A stretch of 64,000 nt of DNA. It comes from Zygaena filipendulae (taxonomy: Eukaryota > Arthropoda > Insecta > Lepidoptera > Zygaenidae). The notes below the pieces were generated by a model. It ran no database searches. It was not told the origin of the DNA and saw nothing but the letters and a program-made list of their open reading frames with translations. The stretch is taken from NCBI GenBank assembly GCA_907165275.2, contig OU015670.1, forward strand, positions 5,359,501 through 5,423,500, in the 5' to 3' direction. Below, one piece after another: positions 24,979 to 35,989 of the stretch. The position numbers were made by a program, and so were the translations under genes. How positions within the stretch are numbered: the stretch's first letter is position 1; each line of letters opens with the position of its first letter.

Positions 24979-25772
24979 GTTGTTCTACATACATAATTAT
25001 AAACCTTCTTCATCGATCTATCTATATTGGTGAAAACCTCATAAAAATCCATTCAGTAGTTTTTGAGTTTATCGCGAACAGACTGACAGACAGACATCAG
25101 ACAGACATGCGGCGGAAGACTTTGTTTTATAATAACTACTTGCTGTGCCCCGCGGTTTCACTCGCGGTAATTTCGAAGTTCCCTCGGGAATTCTGGGATA
25201 AAAAGTACCCTATGTCGTTCTCTCTATCCCTGACAACATGCATGCCAAATTTCATCCAAATCCGTTCAGCCGTTTTTGCGTGATTGAGTAATAAACATCC
25301 AAACATCCACACTTTCACATTTATAATATTAGTAGGATAATAAGTAGGATATGGCCGATGGCGGCGTATAGTCTTATAGTGAAAGATACCTACTTACCTA
25401 TAATAAAAGCTCATCGGGAATTGGTAGTTCGCTTCAATGTCTACACTAGATAGCTCTACTAACGCGGTGGGTACAGTGTAATAATAACAGAAATCAAATT
25501 ATCAAACTATACACGCGATATTATTTTTTTAATGGCCCTAAAATAAATCAATTCGTTCTCACAACTCGTTACATTGTGAAAACGTTCAGCTGGTAAAAAC
25601 TATCAAAATTGATTTACAATGCTAAGTAATTAGACTATATTTCTTTGTTTGTACTTTAGGATAGCAAAAATGTAATGTAGATAGCACACTCCATTGCTAA
25701 AGATATTGGTCAGATTGAGAGATTCGTTATGAAAATAGGGATGTTGACGACTTTTGAAAAGAAAAATTCTAG

Positions 25773-26001
25773 TTAGTCCGTCAGTTAGAGAATTAAAAAT
25801 CAATAGACACGTATTTTTTACTTTTCAAATTAATAAAAAAAAAAAGAGATAAAGAGCAACCGCAACAAGCCGCCATACAAACTGCACCGGTTAGTGACGT
25901 CACGCGAATGTCAACTCAATGTATCGCCGTTATTTTTTGATTATGTAAAAAAAGTATAAATACGTTGTCCAATATTTTTTATTAATTTACAAGACGAACT
26001 A
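25773..26001. mobile_element. MITE, TTAGTCCGTC family, copy
   Basis: The left end is TTAGTCCGTCAGTTAG and the right end ATTAATTTACAAGACGAACT. The interior shares GTGACGTCACGCGA and CAATGTATCGCCGTTATTTT with the other copies. Confidence 0.78.
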
Positions 26002-26054
26002 AAAAAATAAAAAAATATTCAAATAGCCCGAAAATTATACTCTGGTGAGGAGAT

Positions 26055-26375
26055 TGAAGTGAAAAAACCGGCCAATTGCGAGTCGGACTCGCGCACGAAG
26101 GTATCCGTACCATTATCTATAAAACGGCAAAAAAACATGTCTGTTGTATGGGATGTTAAATATTTTATTTTGTTTTTTAGTTCCTACCTACCTATTTGTT
26201 GTTATAGCGGCAACAGAAATAAAACATCCGTGAAAATTTCAACTGTCTAACAGAACTATCACGGTTCATGAGATCCAGCCAGTTGACAGACGTACAGACG
26301 GACGGACGGACGGACATCGAAGTCTTAGTAATAAGGTCCCGTTTCACTCTTTGAGTACGAACCCTAGGGTGAGGT
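26055..26375 (+). mobile_element. 'GGCCAATTGCGAGTCGGAC' SINE-like repeat, near-complete copy
   Basis: It starts CGGCCAATTGCGAGTCGGAC and continues GTATCCGTACCATTATC and GTTGTTATAGCGGCAACAG, then a (GGAC)n-like stretch and AATAAGGTCCCGTTT near the end. The same family lies at 58537-58806, with fragments at 12312-12765 and 58375-58425. Confidence 0.8.
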
Positions 26376-26585
26376 AGCTAAGATGTCCTAACTTGTTTTA
26401 CTTTTCTTAAATATGTTGAGTATTATTTTGTTAGCTTCTTCGAGATAGTTCGAAAATACTGCCTAATACACTTGTATGAAAATGCATATCAGTCTTGTGC
26501 TAGGCTCGGCCAAATGAATTACTTCCTCAATAGATACGAAAACTGATCAGCATATCGATTGGTTTTGTGCTTCGAACGGAATTTT

Positions 26586-26735
26586 GAGTGAAACGAACGT
26601 TTTTATTTATTTATTTATTTAAACTTTATGCACATCATGGTACAAAAGGCGGACTTAATGCCACAGTGGCATTCTCTGCCAGTCAACCTTCAGGTAGTAC
26701 AGAGAGCTCACTTGGCGGTGCATTTACGATATATA
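26586..26735 (-). mobile_element. Probable 3' end of a non-LTR retrotransposon
   Basis: It opens with (TTTA)n followed by AACTTTATGCACATCATGGT and GCGGACTTAATGCCA, a sequence type common at lepidopteran retrotransposon 3' ends. No coding part remains. Assigned by resemblance only. Confidence 0.5.
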
Positions 26736-26759
26736 TTTAGATAAAAACTCACATAGATA

Positions 26760-26815
26760 TAGATACTCACATACATACATACATACATACATACATACAT
26801 ACACACACACATACA

Positions 26816-26849
<34 letters not shown>

Positions 26850-26850
26850 C
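26760..26850. repeat. (ACAT)n microsatellite
   Basis: A long run of ACAT repeats interrupted once by CACACACAC. Confidence 0.95.
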
Positions 26851-28097
26851 ATAAACACACACATGCAAAATTACACACATATCTACATAAATACGAGTTT
26901 GTTTGTTACGATTTAACTCAAAAACTACTGAACTGATTTAAAAAGTTCTTTCATCATTAGAATACATAGTAGGTATCTACATTATCCCTGAGTAATGTAG
27001 GCTATTATTGTAACCCGGAATTCTCGCGGGAACTCCAAAATTACCGCAGGTGAAACGGTGGGGAACATCTAGTGATGGGTCTCTACAATTATGTCGTGGC
27101 CACTGACCACATCTTATTTGATCAGTTGATCAGTTCATGATGTCACGCACGGCTTAGGTATGTACACGTTCGCTTTTTAACCGAGTTCAAAAAGGGGGTG
27201 TTTATCTATTGGGATGTTTAGTTATAAATTATTTTTTTTTTATGTATGTTCGGTCGGGCATAACTCCGTCATAATATGACGGAATAATGAGGTATATTAT
27301 ACCTATGTATAGACGGATTGTCAAATTCTTTTTTTTTTTTCGAAAGGGGTATATTCCGAAATAGCCCCATTTAAATTTTATAAAGATCTGATGATGAGAC
27401 TCGGAGACAGCAACGACGGAGCTCTTGAAGTCGGTTTAATTTTTTTTTTATCTTGCTGTTCTATTGGTTTCACCGAGACGCCTCTGAAAGAGTCTAATCT
27501 TTGACAAATTATCGCTAATTATATTTTATGACAACAGAGACTTTAAATGTTTTATGAAAACCCTACATAAATTCACGTTATAAAAAAATGAGTCAAAAGT
27601 TTAATATCATTTGATGTCATCATACCTACTTAGTAGGTACCTACGTAAATATGTATCAATGTGAGTACCTACCTAGTTTTGTTTACTAAAGAACATAAGT
27701 TTTGTTGCAATAGGAACTAAAAATTAATACCCAGTACCCTAGAAATTATTGAGAAGGGAGACCCAATCAAATCCATAGACCTTAGGTACCTATATTATAC
27801 AGACTCGACAATAATAAGGTAATATTTTATTGTACAGTAATAATTTAGTATAAAAAAGTTCCTAAAACCCAAGAGTGTTCATAATCATAAGACTATAATA
27901 CCAACACTTGAAACTTAAGGTTTAATAAAAAACAATATAGTATACAAAGTCGCTATCCGCGTCTGTTTGTCTGTTAATTTGTTTAATTATATTTTGAAGT
28001 ATAGTTTTCACTATCATTTAGGTAGTACCCACCAACCTACACGTAGAATTTGTACGCAAGGTTCCTCAATATTCCACCACGCCCCTCATGGTTCAGG

Positions 28098-28730
28098 AAT
28101 AGGGTACTTGCATGATTTTTTTTCCATCCTATTATAAAGATATATGGCCCACTTAAACAAAGCAAGAAAAATAAAAAAATATATGCATAAATTAATTAAA
28201 TAGAGCGTTTTAAAGTTCCTACTTTAGACCTTACCGCCGAAACGCGGAATGACGTCACTTGTTCAAAATTACGCCTTATTAATCTGTGATAGATATGTCA
28301 CTGTCGTATTGACAGGGTCATGTGACACTGACAGACAGGTATTCAATATCCAAAAGCGAAATTAAGGTTGAACTGCGTCGAGTTACTTCCAAAAGTTCCA
28401 GTAAAGAATCGAAATACATTTTACCGATGCATTTTAAAGTAAAAAATTTCAGAAAAAGGAAAATATGTATTGACTGTATGCACTTAGTTTCTTTTGCCTC
28501 ACCTGAAAGAGGTAAATGTTGCCAAAAACAATTAAAGTGACGTAATATGTTAAGGGTGGCTGTGGTTGGTGTTTCATTCCAACGTTCCGTTTCATATAAT
28601 TAAAAGTTGAATATTTTGGAAACTACTGATATTTTTTTAGTAAATCTTTCACGATAATGCTTTTCTAAGACTCTATTTTTTAAATATTGATACAATTTCT
28701 TATTATAAATTTCATGCAAGTACCCTATTA
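28098..28730. mobile_element. MITE with AATAGGGTACTTGCATG termini, copy 1
   Basis: About 633 bp bounded by AATAGGGTACTTGCATGA and its inverse TTCATGCAAGTACCCTATTA. The body matches 60151-60787 in opposite orientation, including CGCCTTATTAATCTGTGATA and GTATTGACAGGGTCATGTGA. A reading frame of about 72 codons is preserved in both copies (KICIDCMHLVSFA). No transposase is recognised, and the frame may be chance conservation between young copies. Confidence 0.88.
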
Positions 28731-28962
28731 CAAACATCCTGGATAAAAGTGTTTTAAATGTTAATCCAGAATATTCATATCTCATGTACCCAATTCTATT
28801 CAAATATGTTCAGCCGTTTACCTGTATGTATAGGCACAAGGTGATAGAGAACTAATTTAATAGCAGTGAAAAGTCTATTTTTTGACGCTTACATGGCTCT
28901 TAATGAGTGCCGAGTCCTGGGTAGATACATACAATCAAAACCTTTCATAAGTATTGACAGTA

Positions 28963-30084
28963 ATGGAAGTTTTTATTTCAGCAATTTTAAGATTGATTAT
29001 CGCCATTCAAATAAAAGACGTCCTCTCCAACTCCATCCAGCCTCACCTGCATGGTTACAATATAACACCTAGGTTGGCGAAAACTGCTGTCATTTACGAA
29101 CCTCTCATTGATGTTCCTAATAGTTCCAATGCAGAAAATAACGACTCGGCTAAAGATGTTAAAAGTAAGAACAAAACTGCAAATGAGAATGGTATTGAAG
29201 ATAAAGATGTAAATTATGAAGATATAATAAATAATGAAGCATTGGAGGCAGTAACAAATGATAATAGTAGACTGGAAATGACGTCTAAAGGCAATGAATA
29301 TATATACAATGAAATGGATGACACAGACGCTATAGCGTATAGAATGAAAGATGAGGTTTTAAATCTTCTAAGCTCGTTTATGAAACTTATCAAAAATCAC
29401 GCTAGCAAGAAAAGTTCGGAAGAAATTGAATCAGCAAATCAAGATCAAGTGAATGCAAATTCAAAAACGAAGGGTACCAATGACATGGCGGTTAATAATA
29501 CAAAAAATATCGTCACAAATGAAACGATCACAAATAAAAATAATGAATCGAAAATACTCGATACTACAGAGAAATTTCCTATTGTGCCCACGGGAATAAA
29601 AAATAACAGTGCAGATGTAAATAATGTTACCGACAGTGCTGTTTTAATAAATGATATAAACAAAACTTTAGAACAAGATAAACAACAAGTTATTAAAAAC
29701 AGTACTTCCGGAGATGTAAATGTGAACTTATCAGCTAATGACACGGACAAACCAATAGTTGGCCAAAATAATTTGACTGAAACGCATACGCATGCATCTG
29801 AAAACATAATCGGGAATGATATAAATTCTACATCAAATTGCGTTGAGAAGGTTAAAAATGTAATTAATTCCAAGGTAAATAAAGTTCGAAAGAAAATGAA
29901 AACCATTGCCACTATCCTTAAGAAAGTTGTAGAAAAAAAAATCAACGATTATTTTAAGATTCAAAGTTTTGAAACAATGCAAGGCGAAAATGACGCTGAT
30001 GTCGAAATAGAGAGTAGTACGAATATGCGATCGAAAAAGCCTGAAGTCACGTTGAGAGAATTTTCATTGACATACGCGTTGTAA
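28963..30084 (+). CDS. Asn-rich, sequon-rich probable secreted protein
   Basis: An open frame of 373 residues from ATG 28963 to TAA. It starts MEVFISAILRLIIAIQIKD, a hydrophobic leader. An alternative start is a 28-bp exon at 28893-28920 (MALNECRVLG) spliced over a 60-bp intron to CAG|CA at 28982, giving a leader with a longer hydrophobic run; the phases match. The body is rich in Asn, Asp, Glu and Lys. It holds at least ten N-x-S/T sequons (NKT, NDS, NNT, NET, NES, NVT, NST, NLS, NDT, NLT), which suits a secreted glycoprotein. The C-terminal third is basic and helix-like (KVRKKMKTIATILKKVVEKK). There is one Cys in the body. No known domain. It follows the Kazal-type gene on the same strand and a MITE lies just upstream. 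Confidence 0.65.
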   Translation: MEVFISAILRLIIAIQIKDVLSNSIQPHLHGYNITPRLAKTAVIYEPLIDVPNSSNAENNDSAKDVKSKNKTANENGIEDKDVNYEDIINNEALEAVTNDNSRLEMTSKGNEYIYNEMDDTDAIAYRMKDEVLNLLSSFMKLIKNHASKKSSEEIESANQDQVNANSKTKGTNDMAVNNTKNIVTNETITNKNNESKILDTTEKFPIVPTGIKNNSADVNNVTDSAVLINDINKTLEQDKQQVIKNSTSGDVNVNLSANDTDKPIVGQNNLTETHTHASENIIGNDINSTSNCVEKVKNVINSKVNKVRKKMKTIATILKKVVEKKINDYFKIQSFETMQGENDADVEIESSTNMRSKKPEVTLREFSLTYAL

Positions 30085-30165
30085 GATGTTGCATCCTAAT
30101 TTGTTTTGTCGTCAATACCTATTTAATAAGAGTCGGTACCTACCTAGATGATATCATGTTATTTA

Positions 30166-30171
30166 AATAAA
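30166..30171 (+). terminator. Polyadenylation signal of the Asn-rich gene
   Basis: AATAAA about 80 bp after the TAA at 30082-30084, in TATTTAAATAAACTGC. Confidence 0.65.
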
Positions 30172-33040
30172 CTGCATTATAATATGTAAACGCACACACG
30201 CTTCCATATGAATTACCTATTTATTCAAAACTGTTTCACTCTCGTGTATTTTAGGATTGCCTCGGGACCTCTGTTTGTAGTTATGACTTATGACGTTCAA
30301 AAAATGACCTACTTACTTACCTACCCACCCTACTTTCCAGACAATAGCTCCATAGCCATTTCTATATGAGTGTTCCATATGAAAATATTTGAAACTAATA
30401 ACTAGATATTAGAAAAATGTAAGCTATTACTATTTACTTGCCTAGTTTTTATTGAGAATTTAATTGATTTTTTATGATCAGGTGCATCTATCAAAGGGTA
30501 TGCAAAATTTCATACCTAGGTAGGTAATTTTTTGACGTCAAAAAGAGCCACATTGAGGGCCAATTTTGAATAAAGTTATTTGACTATTGACTATTTGACT
30601 TACTCTGAGGTAATATGATCGGTTGAGCCGTTATGGCGTGAAAGCGTAACATACATAAAAATTACATTCGCATGAATATAAGAATATAAGGAAGGGTTAT
30701 ATTTTAACTTTGATTAGGTACTAGGTACATGCCATCGACATCGATATTTAGGTAGGTACGTCTTAAAATCGTGTCTTGATTCGATTCGGGGCTTCCCCAT
30801 TCACAAAGTGGATCTAGATGGGCATAGACAACGTTTACAATAAAATTCTAGGTACCTAGGTACAGTTCTCAGTTGGTTATTTATTTTTATATTTTTGACA
30901 GTTTGGTCAACGGTTGTAGTGTTACCAAATGTCTCATGTTTTGCTCGCTTGAGGGAACATGAACATTGCTTAAATGCTAGTTATTAATAAACTTATTATC
31001 TTTGGTGGACTGGTACTATCCAACAGTGAACATCAAATTGAACACAGCTATTTGCGTTAAAATTTTTGTTGTGTGAAAGTGGAAAAAATATTACGTACTG
31101 TCAAGTGTCAGGTAAGTAAAACAGGATTCACAATGAATTGTGGGTTTATGTAAACTATAATATAGCGATCATACGCTCACGGCTAACGGTGTGCAAAATT
31201 CCATCATGATCGGTTGAGCCGTGAAGGCGTGAAAGCGTACCTAACAAACTCATTTTGGCATTTATATTTCGTCTGAGTATTAAGGATAATGCGACCGTAT
31301 TTCAGTTGCTTTTAGAGTGCAAAATAAATACACTTATTAAAAAAAATCATCTTCTAGTTGGGAGTTGCTTAGTTTGCAAATCGCTAGAATTCTTAATATT
31401 TCGTCTGAGACTATAACTTTATTTACTTACTAGCTGTATCCCGCGATTTCACCCTCGTGTGTTTCGGAATTCCCGCAGGAACTCTAAAGCGCTTAGGCAC
31501 TTTTAGTTACTTCCTCCTCCATCACACTATAATAATAATTATAGTCTCTACGGTTTAGATTAAGTACCAAAAAATTTTTTTTGTGTAGGTACCTACCATA
31601 AAATAAAGTTTGAAAGATTTGCCAGTAGTGACTAGAGACTTAACTGGTTCTAAAACTTCCTAAGTGACATAGAATACTTTTGAAAGTTCCTGAGGGAGTC
31701 CTGAAATTCTCACTGGTGAAACCACTGGACACCAGCTAATTAAATAGTGGCATTGAGGAAAATGTATAAAATTATCTGGTAACCCTTCTGTCAAGTGTCA
31801 AGCAATAAGCAATTTGCATTTTCGATAAGCGCGGGCAGTTGGTCTTTTCAGCAAAACTTTTGTAACTACTAGTAACTTGTATGAAAGAAAGAATTCAGTT
31901 ATTTTTCTTAGCGAATAATAAAATATCTAGACTTGACGTTAAAGTATTAATTGTTTGTTAATTTTAAGAGTACGATCTTTTTTCTTAATGGTCATAAGTT
32001 TCTGAAATCTGATTCTTGTAAATTTAGATTTTTAAAGGACAAGGTAAGTGTACTTCTACGTTATTTTACTTAATAAGTAATAATTTTGTCATTGCTCGTT
32101 TATAATTTTTTTTACTGCTTTTATTCAAATAGGAAAGTAGGTAGATATGTCATGTATTTAAGTATTTATTGTGATAGTTTGTATGTACTTACCTACTTAT
32201 CGCAATTTTTTTTTTTTTTTTTCAATGAATAATGTTTATGGTAGGAGCAAATGAAACCCTTTTCTTGCATTCTATCATCATTAGTCTTCAATCATTCATT
32301 TAATAAATGTTTTTTGTAATATATTTGTTATTATTAAAAACCAATAAATTAGGGCTCCAGGGTTTACCAACGACCAAAGAGAACATAAAACGAGCTTGAA
32401 CTTTTTCTTAAATAGACAAGAGCTGGTTCACACCCTACAGTAAGGTCCTAAGGTAATGACCTTGCTACCTTACTCAAATCATACAAGACTCAGGAATGAG
32501 AGATTTTTTTATTTTATGAATTGTCCAAATGTACAAAAACCATTTTTTTTATTAACTATGTCTAATCAAAATTATAATTTTTATGTCATAAAAAATTTAA
32601 TGAGTAGGTACCTAATAATATGGTTACAACTGGTAAAATTGGTCATCAATATTTTTCTTTGGTTTTATTCATCAAAATATTTAAAAAAAAAATTAAATCA
32701 CTTCTCTTGTCTTGTAGATTAAATTAATAAAAATTATAGATAGTCTTTATCTGTACATAGTATAAAATGAAGTCGCTTCCACTGTCTGTTTGAAATAAAC
32801 TTAAAACAGATTTTCATGCGGTTTACACCAGATTCATGAAGGTTTATATCTATAGTGGTGGGTATATACCCGGCGTGGGTTTCGGAATTACTGCAGGAAT
32901 TCCAAAGTAGCCTTATTTACTCCTTGTACCATCAGCTAATTAGCAATGGAAGTCCAGTCAAAATTGGTCCAACCGTTTTGGAGATTCACCGGCACGAGTT
33001 TTGGAATTCTCGCAGGAACCTTAAAGTGTCCTAATTTACT
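30172..33040. other. Intergenic region, no gene recognised
   Basis: AT-rich sequence with TAGGTACC-type runs and repeat fragments (30530-30600, 31430-31740, 32840-33040). Two good donor-like sites, GTGTCAG|GTAAGT near 31110 and GGACAAG|GTAAGT near 32043, could close untranslated exons of the downstream gene, but no matching acceptor was established. Confidence 0.5.
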
Positions 33041-33044
33041 CCTT

Positions 33045-33960
33045 ATAATATCAGCTAATTATCAGTGAAAGTGCCGTCCAAACATGTTTTATTGGAATCC
33101 TATCGTTCACCGTGCCAATGAGTGGTATATCCTCTGTGGCCTTATCAAGGATTTTCGTGTGAGGAACTTCAATGTTCCTCCAAAAATTGAGGGACCTCAG
33201 GCGAGCTGCCGAGATAGCTGCCTCCTGCTGAATGAAGAGGTGTAGCGGAGGAAGACCCAACATCAGTTCCAGAGCTGCTGTAGGAGTTGTCCTCATGCAG
33301 CCTGTTATCGCCATGCATGCCAATCTTTGGAAGTGTTGCAGTTTGGTTACTGTTGTGGTTAGTTTGGTGCGTGGCCACCAGGTTACTGTACCGTAGCTGA
33401 TCGTTGGTTTCAATACCGTTGTGTAAAGTCATGAGGTAATCTTGGAGGATAATCCCCATTTCTTACCTAACATTCTATGACACTGCCAAAATACAATGCT
33501 GACTTTGTTTAGTATATGCTCTATACGATTACTCTAGTTCAAATTGTTGTCAAGTCCCAAGTACTTGACCTCAGTTGATAACTGTAGTTCTGTTGTGAAC
33601 AGTCTAGGCAAGCTAGATGTGCCCAGGATCTCGCTTATTAGTAAACATTACTAGTTCTGTTTTCCTCGGATTTACCGACAGTTTATAATCTGTACACCAA
33701 TGTTCCACGTGTCGAAGAGCGCCGCCCGTGTTACATCGCAGACCGTGCTAGCGAAGTTACCCGTCACTAAGATCTCAAGATCATCGGCGTACCCGATTGT
33801 GTACAAATGGTTGGCATTAAGGGTAGTGATAAGATCGTTTACCACCATATTCCACAGGAGGGAAAGTACTCCCCTTGGGGGCAACCCTTCGCCGCTATCG
33901 CTCCCTGTGTCCCATTCTCTGCGAACCTTATCACTCTATTACTGAACATGTTTACGATCC
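33045..33960 (-). pseudogene. Broken non-LTR retrotransposon reverse transcriptase
   Basis: On the minus strand, 33884-33672 encodes GVLSLLWNMVVNDL and the catalytic-type GYADDLEILV of a reverse transcriptase. After a frame change, 33413-33051 encodes the downstream RT connection region (LACMAITGCMRTTPTAALEL, GLPPLHLFIQQEA), typical of R1/jockey-like elements. Frameshifts and stops separate the parts. No intact ORF, endonuclease or tail is seen. Confidence 0.88.
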
Positions 33961-33984
33961 ATTGCGCCATGTTTCGATAGGTTG

Positions 33985-34553
33985 GGACTCGTGACGTCAT
34001 TATTCAGTATAAGCCCCTTACAAACTGCACCGGGTTGTGACTTCACGCGAAATTTCAACTCAATGTATCGCCGTTATTTTCTGAAAAAAAAAAAATACGC
34101 GTCCAATCTGGGGGCACGGTTCCGTGCCCCCGCCAAGACGAGCCAAGCGAAGCAGGAGCACTACCTATCTTTTCTCAAAGCGCTTCGTCGTTTTTTTGAA
34201 CCCTTATAACTTGGGTTTGGATTATACCAGATAAACTAAATTCTCGGGATATGTTGTCAATAGCGGACTTATCAAATATATAAAGTTTTAATTGCATAGC
34301 TCTTATACTTTAGATTTTATTGATATCTATAGATAGTCAGTGACGAAATCAAGGTTTTACATAACATATTCTGACAAAGGTGTAGAGTTTGAGAAGTTAG
34401 GCCTTGTAGAGTTATAACCTTGGCTCTACATGAGATCTGACCACTTTTTGACAGTGCCCGTCATATTATTGACTCGTCTTGGCATCATTTTACATGAAAA
34501 ATTTTTTGGTGAGATATTTTTTACTAATCCACACGACGCTACGGACTAAAAAA
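33985..34553. mobile_element. TAGTCCGTC-family MITE split by a second insertion
   Basis: The left part at about 33985-34109 contains CACGCGAAATTTCAACTCAATG and ends ...GCGTCCAAT. The right part at about 34519-34553 resumes ATTTTTTACTAATCCACACG. Together they restore the expected CCAATATTTTTTA junction with no lost or added base. Confidence 0.7.
34110..34518. mobile_element. Inserted element with GGGGGCACGG hairpin end, copy 2
   Basis: It begins CTGGGGGCACGGTTCCGTGC, a 10-bp-stem hairpin (GGGGGCACGG / CCGTGCCCCC), and ends about ...TTTTTTGGTGAGAT, inside a MITE. No longer target duplication is visible, which suggests Helitron- or Helentron-like insertion. A related element begins at 20919. 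Confidence 0.6.
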
Positions 34554-35362
34554 AAATTAGTCAAGTAGCCAAGGTTTGTTGGTGATGGTAAATAACTTTT
34601 TTTTTCAGTACTATTGCGGGGCGTAAACTTTTATGGATGGAATCACACCTAACTCATAAATACCGGGCAGAGAATGTGGACCGGTACTGCGTTTTTTTTT
34701 TCGTTTTACCGTGTTCTGTAGTATACAATAGGTATTTATAAATATGACCGGATAAACCCCTACCTGACCACTGTTTTAGTTTTGTATTTTGTATATTGGA
34801 AGGAGGACAGAATACGTTATGATGGGTGCTTGCTCGCACTTCCGAAATCGTAATTAATTGATACCATTTGACCCAGTATTAAATAGAATAGAATATATAT
34901 ATAATAGAAGAAGAATATATAATAGAAGAATAGTTTAACACTAACTGCTCGCAAATGCAACTGCGGTTGCTGTAAAAAATACGCTTAATTAAATAATTTT
35001 AATATTCTTAATATTATAATATCTGTGATCCTGATAAACTAATGTAATAAATTAAGTTAATTTAATCTTTCCTCCCCAAGATATTAGGCAAAAGCTCTTT
35101 AGTGTAATAGTACACGTATGCATACATTGGATCATATTATCAATCATCAAAACATTACGCAACCGAAGCATCGATATGGGGAAAAATACTTCAACAACAA
35201 AGAAAAGCCCCAAAAAAATATTGGGAGTCGATGGTGAGTTCATCTCCTACACATAAATAAAAATTGTCTTGACTGAGTGACTGGCTGAGCAAACCCCCTA
35301 AAGGAGTGAAAGATTGTTTCTGTGACCTTCGAAAGTCCCTCTGATATTCTTTGTTACACCTG

Positions 35363-35572
35363 CCCCCCTAGCCAAATCGACATTCTACAATCGTTAACGT
35401 ATAGAAAACTAAGTAAAAAATCGTCATGTCACTTGGTCAGTCGATCGAATCATTAGTTTTGTGTGACCACTTGAAAACTAGAGATTTGATTGACTGACCA
35501 AGTGACATGACGATTCGTTACTTAGTTTTCCATGCCTTAACGATTGTAGAATATCGCTTCGGCTAGTGGGGC
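35363..35572. mobile_element. Foldback MITE, CCCCCTAGCC ends
   Basis: About 210 bp. The left arm (CCCCCTAGCCAAATCGACAT ... GTCATGTCACTTGGTCAGTC) is inversely repeated at the right (GACTGACCAAGTGACATGAC ... CGGCTAGTGGGG). Arms are about 85 bp with a few mismatches. Confidence 0.85.
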
Positions 35573-35910
35573 AAGTATACATATTATATCCATAGGCGTA
35601 GCTAATGCAAGAGTAGAGGTGTATGTAGAGAGAGGGAATACCTTAGAAACTTCTTTGGCCATCCTAGAAAAATCGACGAATATCGAAATTGAAGAAGTAT
35701 TTACTGTTTAATCGTTATTAAGTTTTTAGGGTGGAGGTGGCAGGGTGGGCTATGATGAAAGAGGCCATATTATGTTAAACAGGAGAGTAAATTAAGTGCA
35801 TTAAAGTTTATTACTGAGTCATTAATTAAGATCTCTTATTGACTGTCGTTAATTGAGCTGGACAACTACCCCCGCTCAATGAAATCGCCAGTGCACATCA
35901 TCTAAAGCCC

Positions 35911-35917
35911 TATAAAT
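35911..35917 (+). promoter_or_regulatory. Possible TATA box of the U1-type zinc-finger gene
   Basis: TATAAAT about 80 bp upstream of the ATG at 35990, with an initiator-like ATCATTG at about 35937. Sequence match only. Confidence 0.4.
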
Positions 35918-35989
35918 TACCCCTTGACAACAACGATCATTGTGCTCAAGTTTAGTTGCCATAGATGATATTGGATGAATGAATGAACG

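Noticed and set aside
29445..29945. 166-codon hydrophobic minus-strand frame
   Set aside because: Antisense of the Asn/Lys-rich coding exon; the hydrophobicity follows from reverse complementing AT-rich codons.
31030..32050. Two strong donor sites as exons of a further gene
   Set aside because: No open frame or partner acceptor could be tied to them; kept only as possible untranslated exons.
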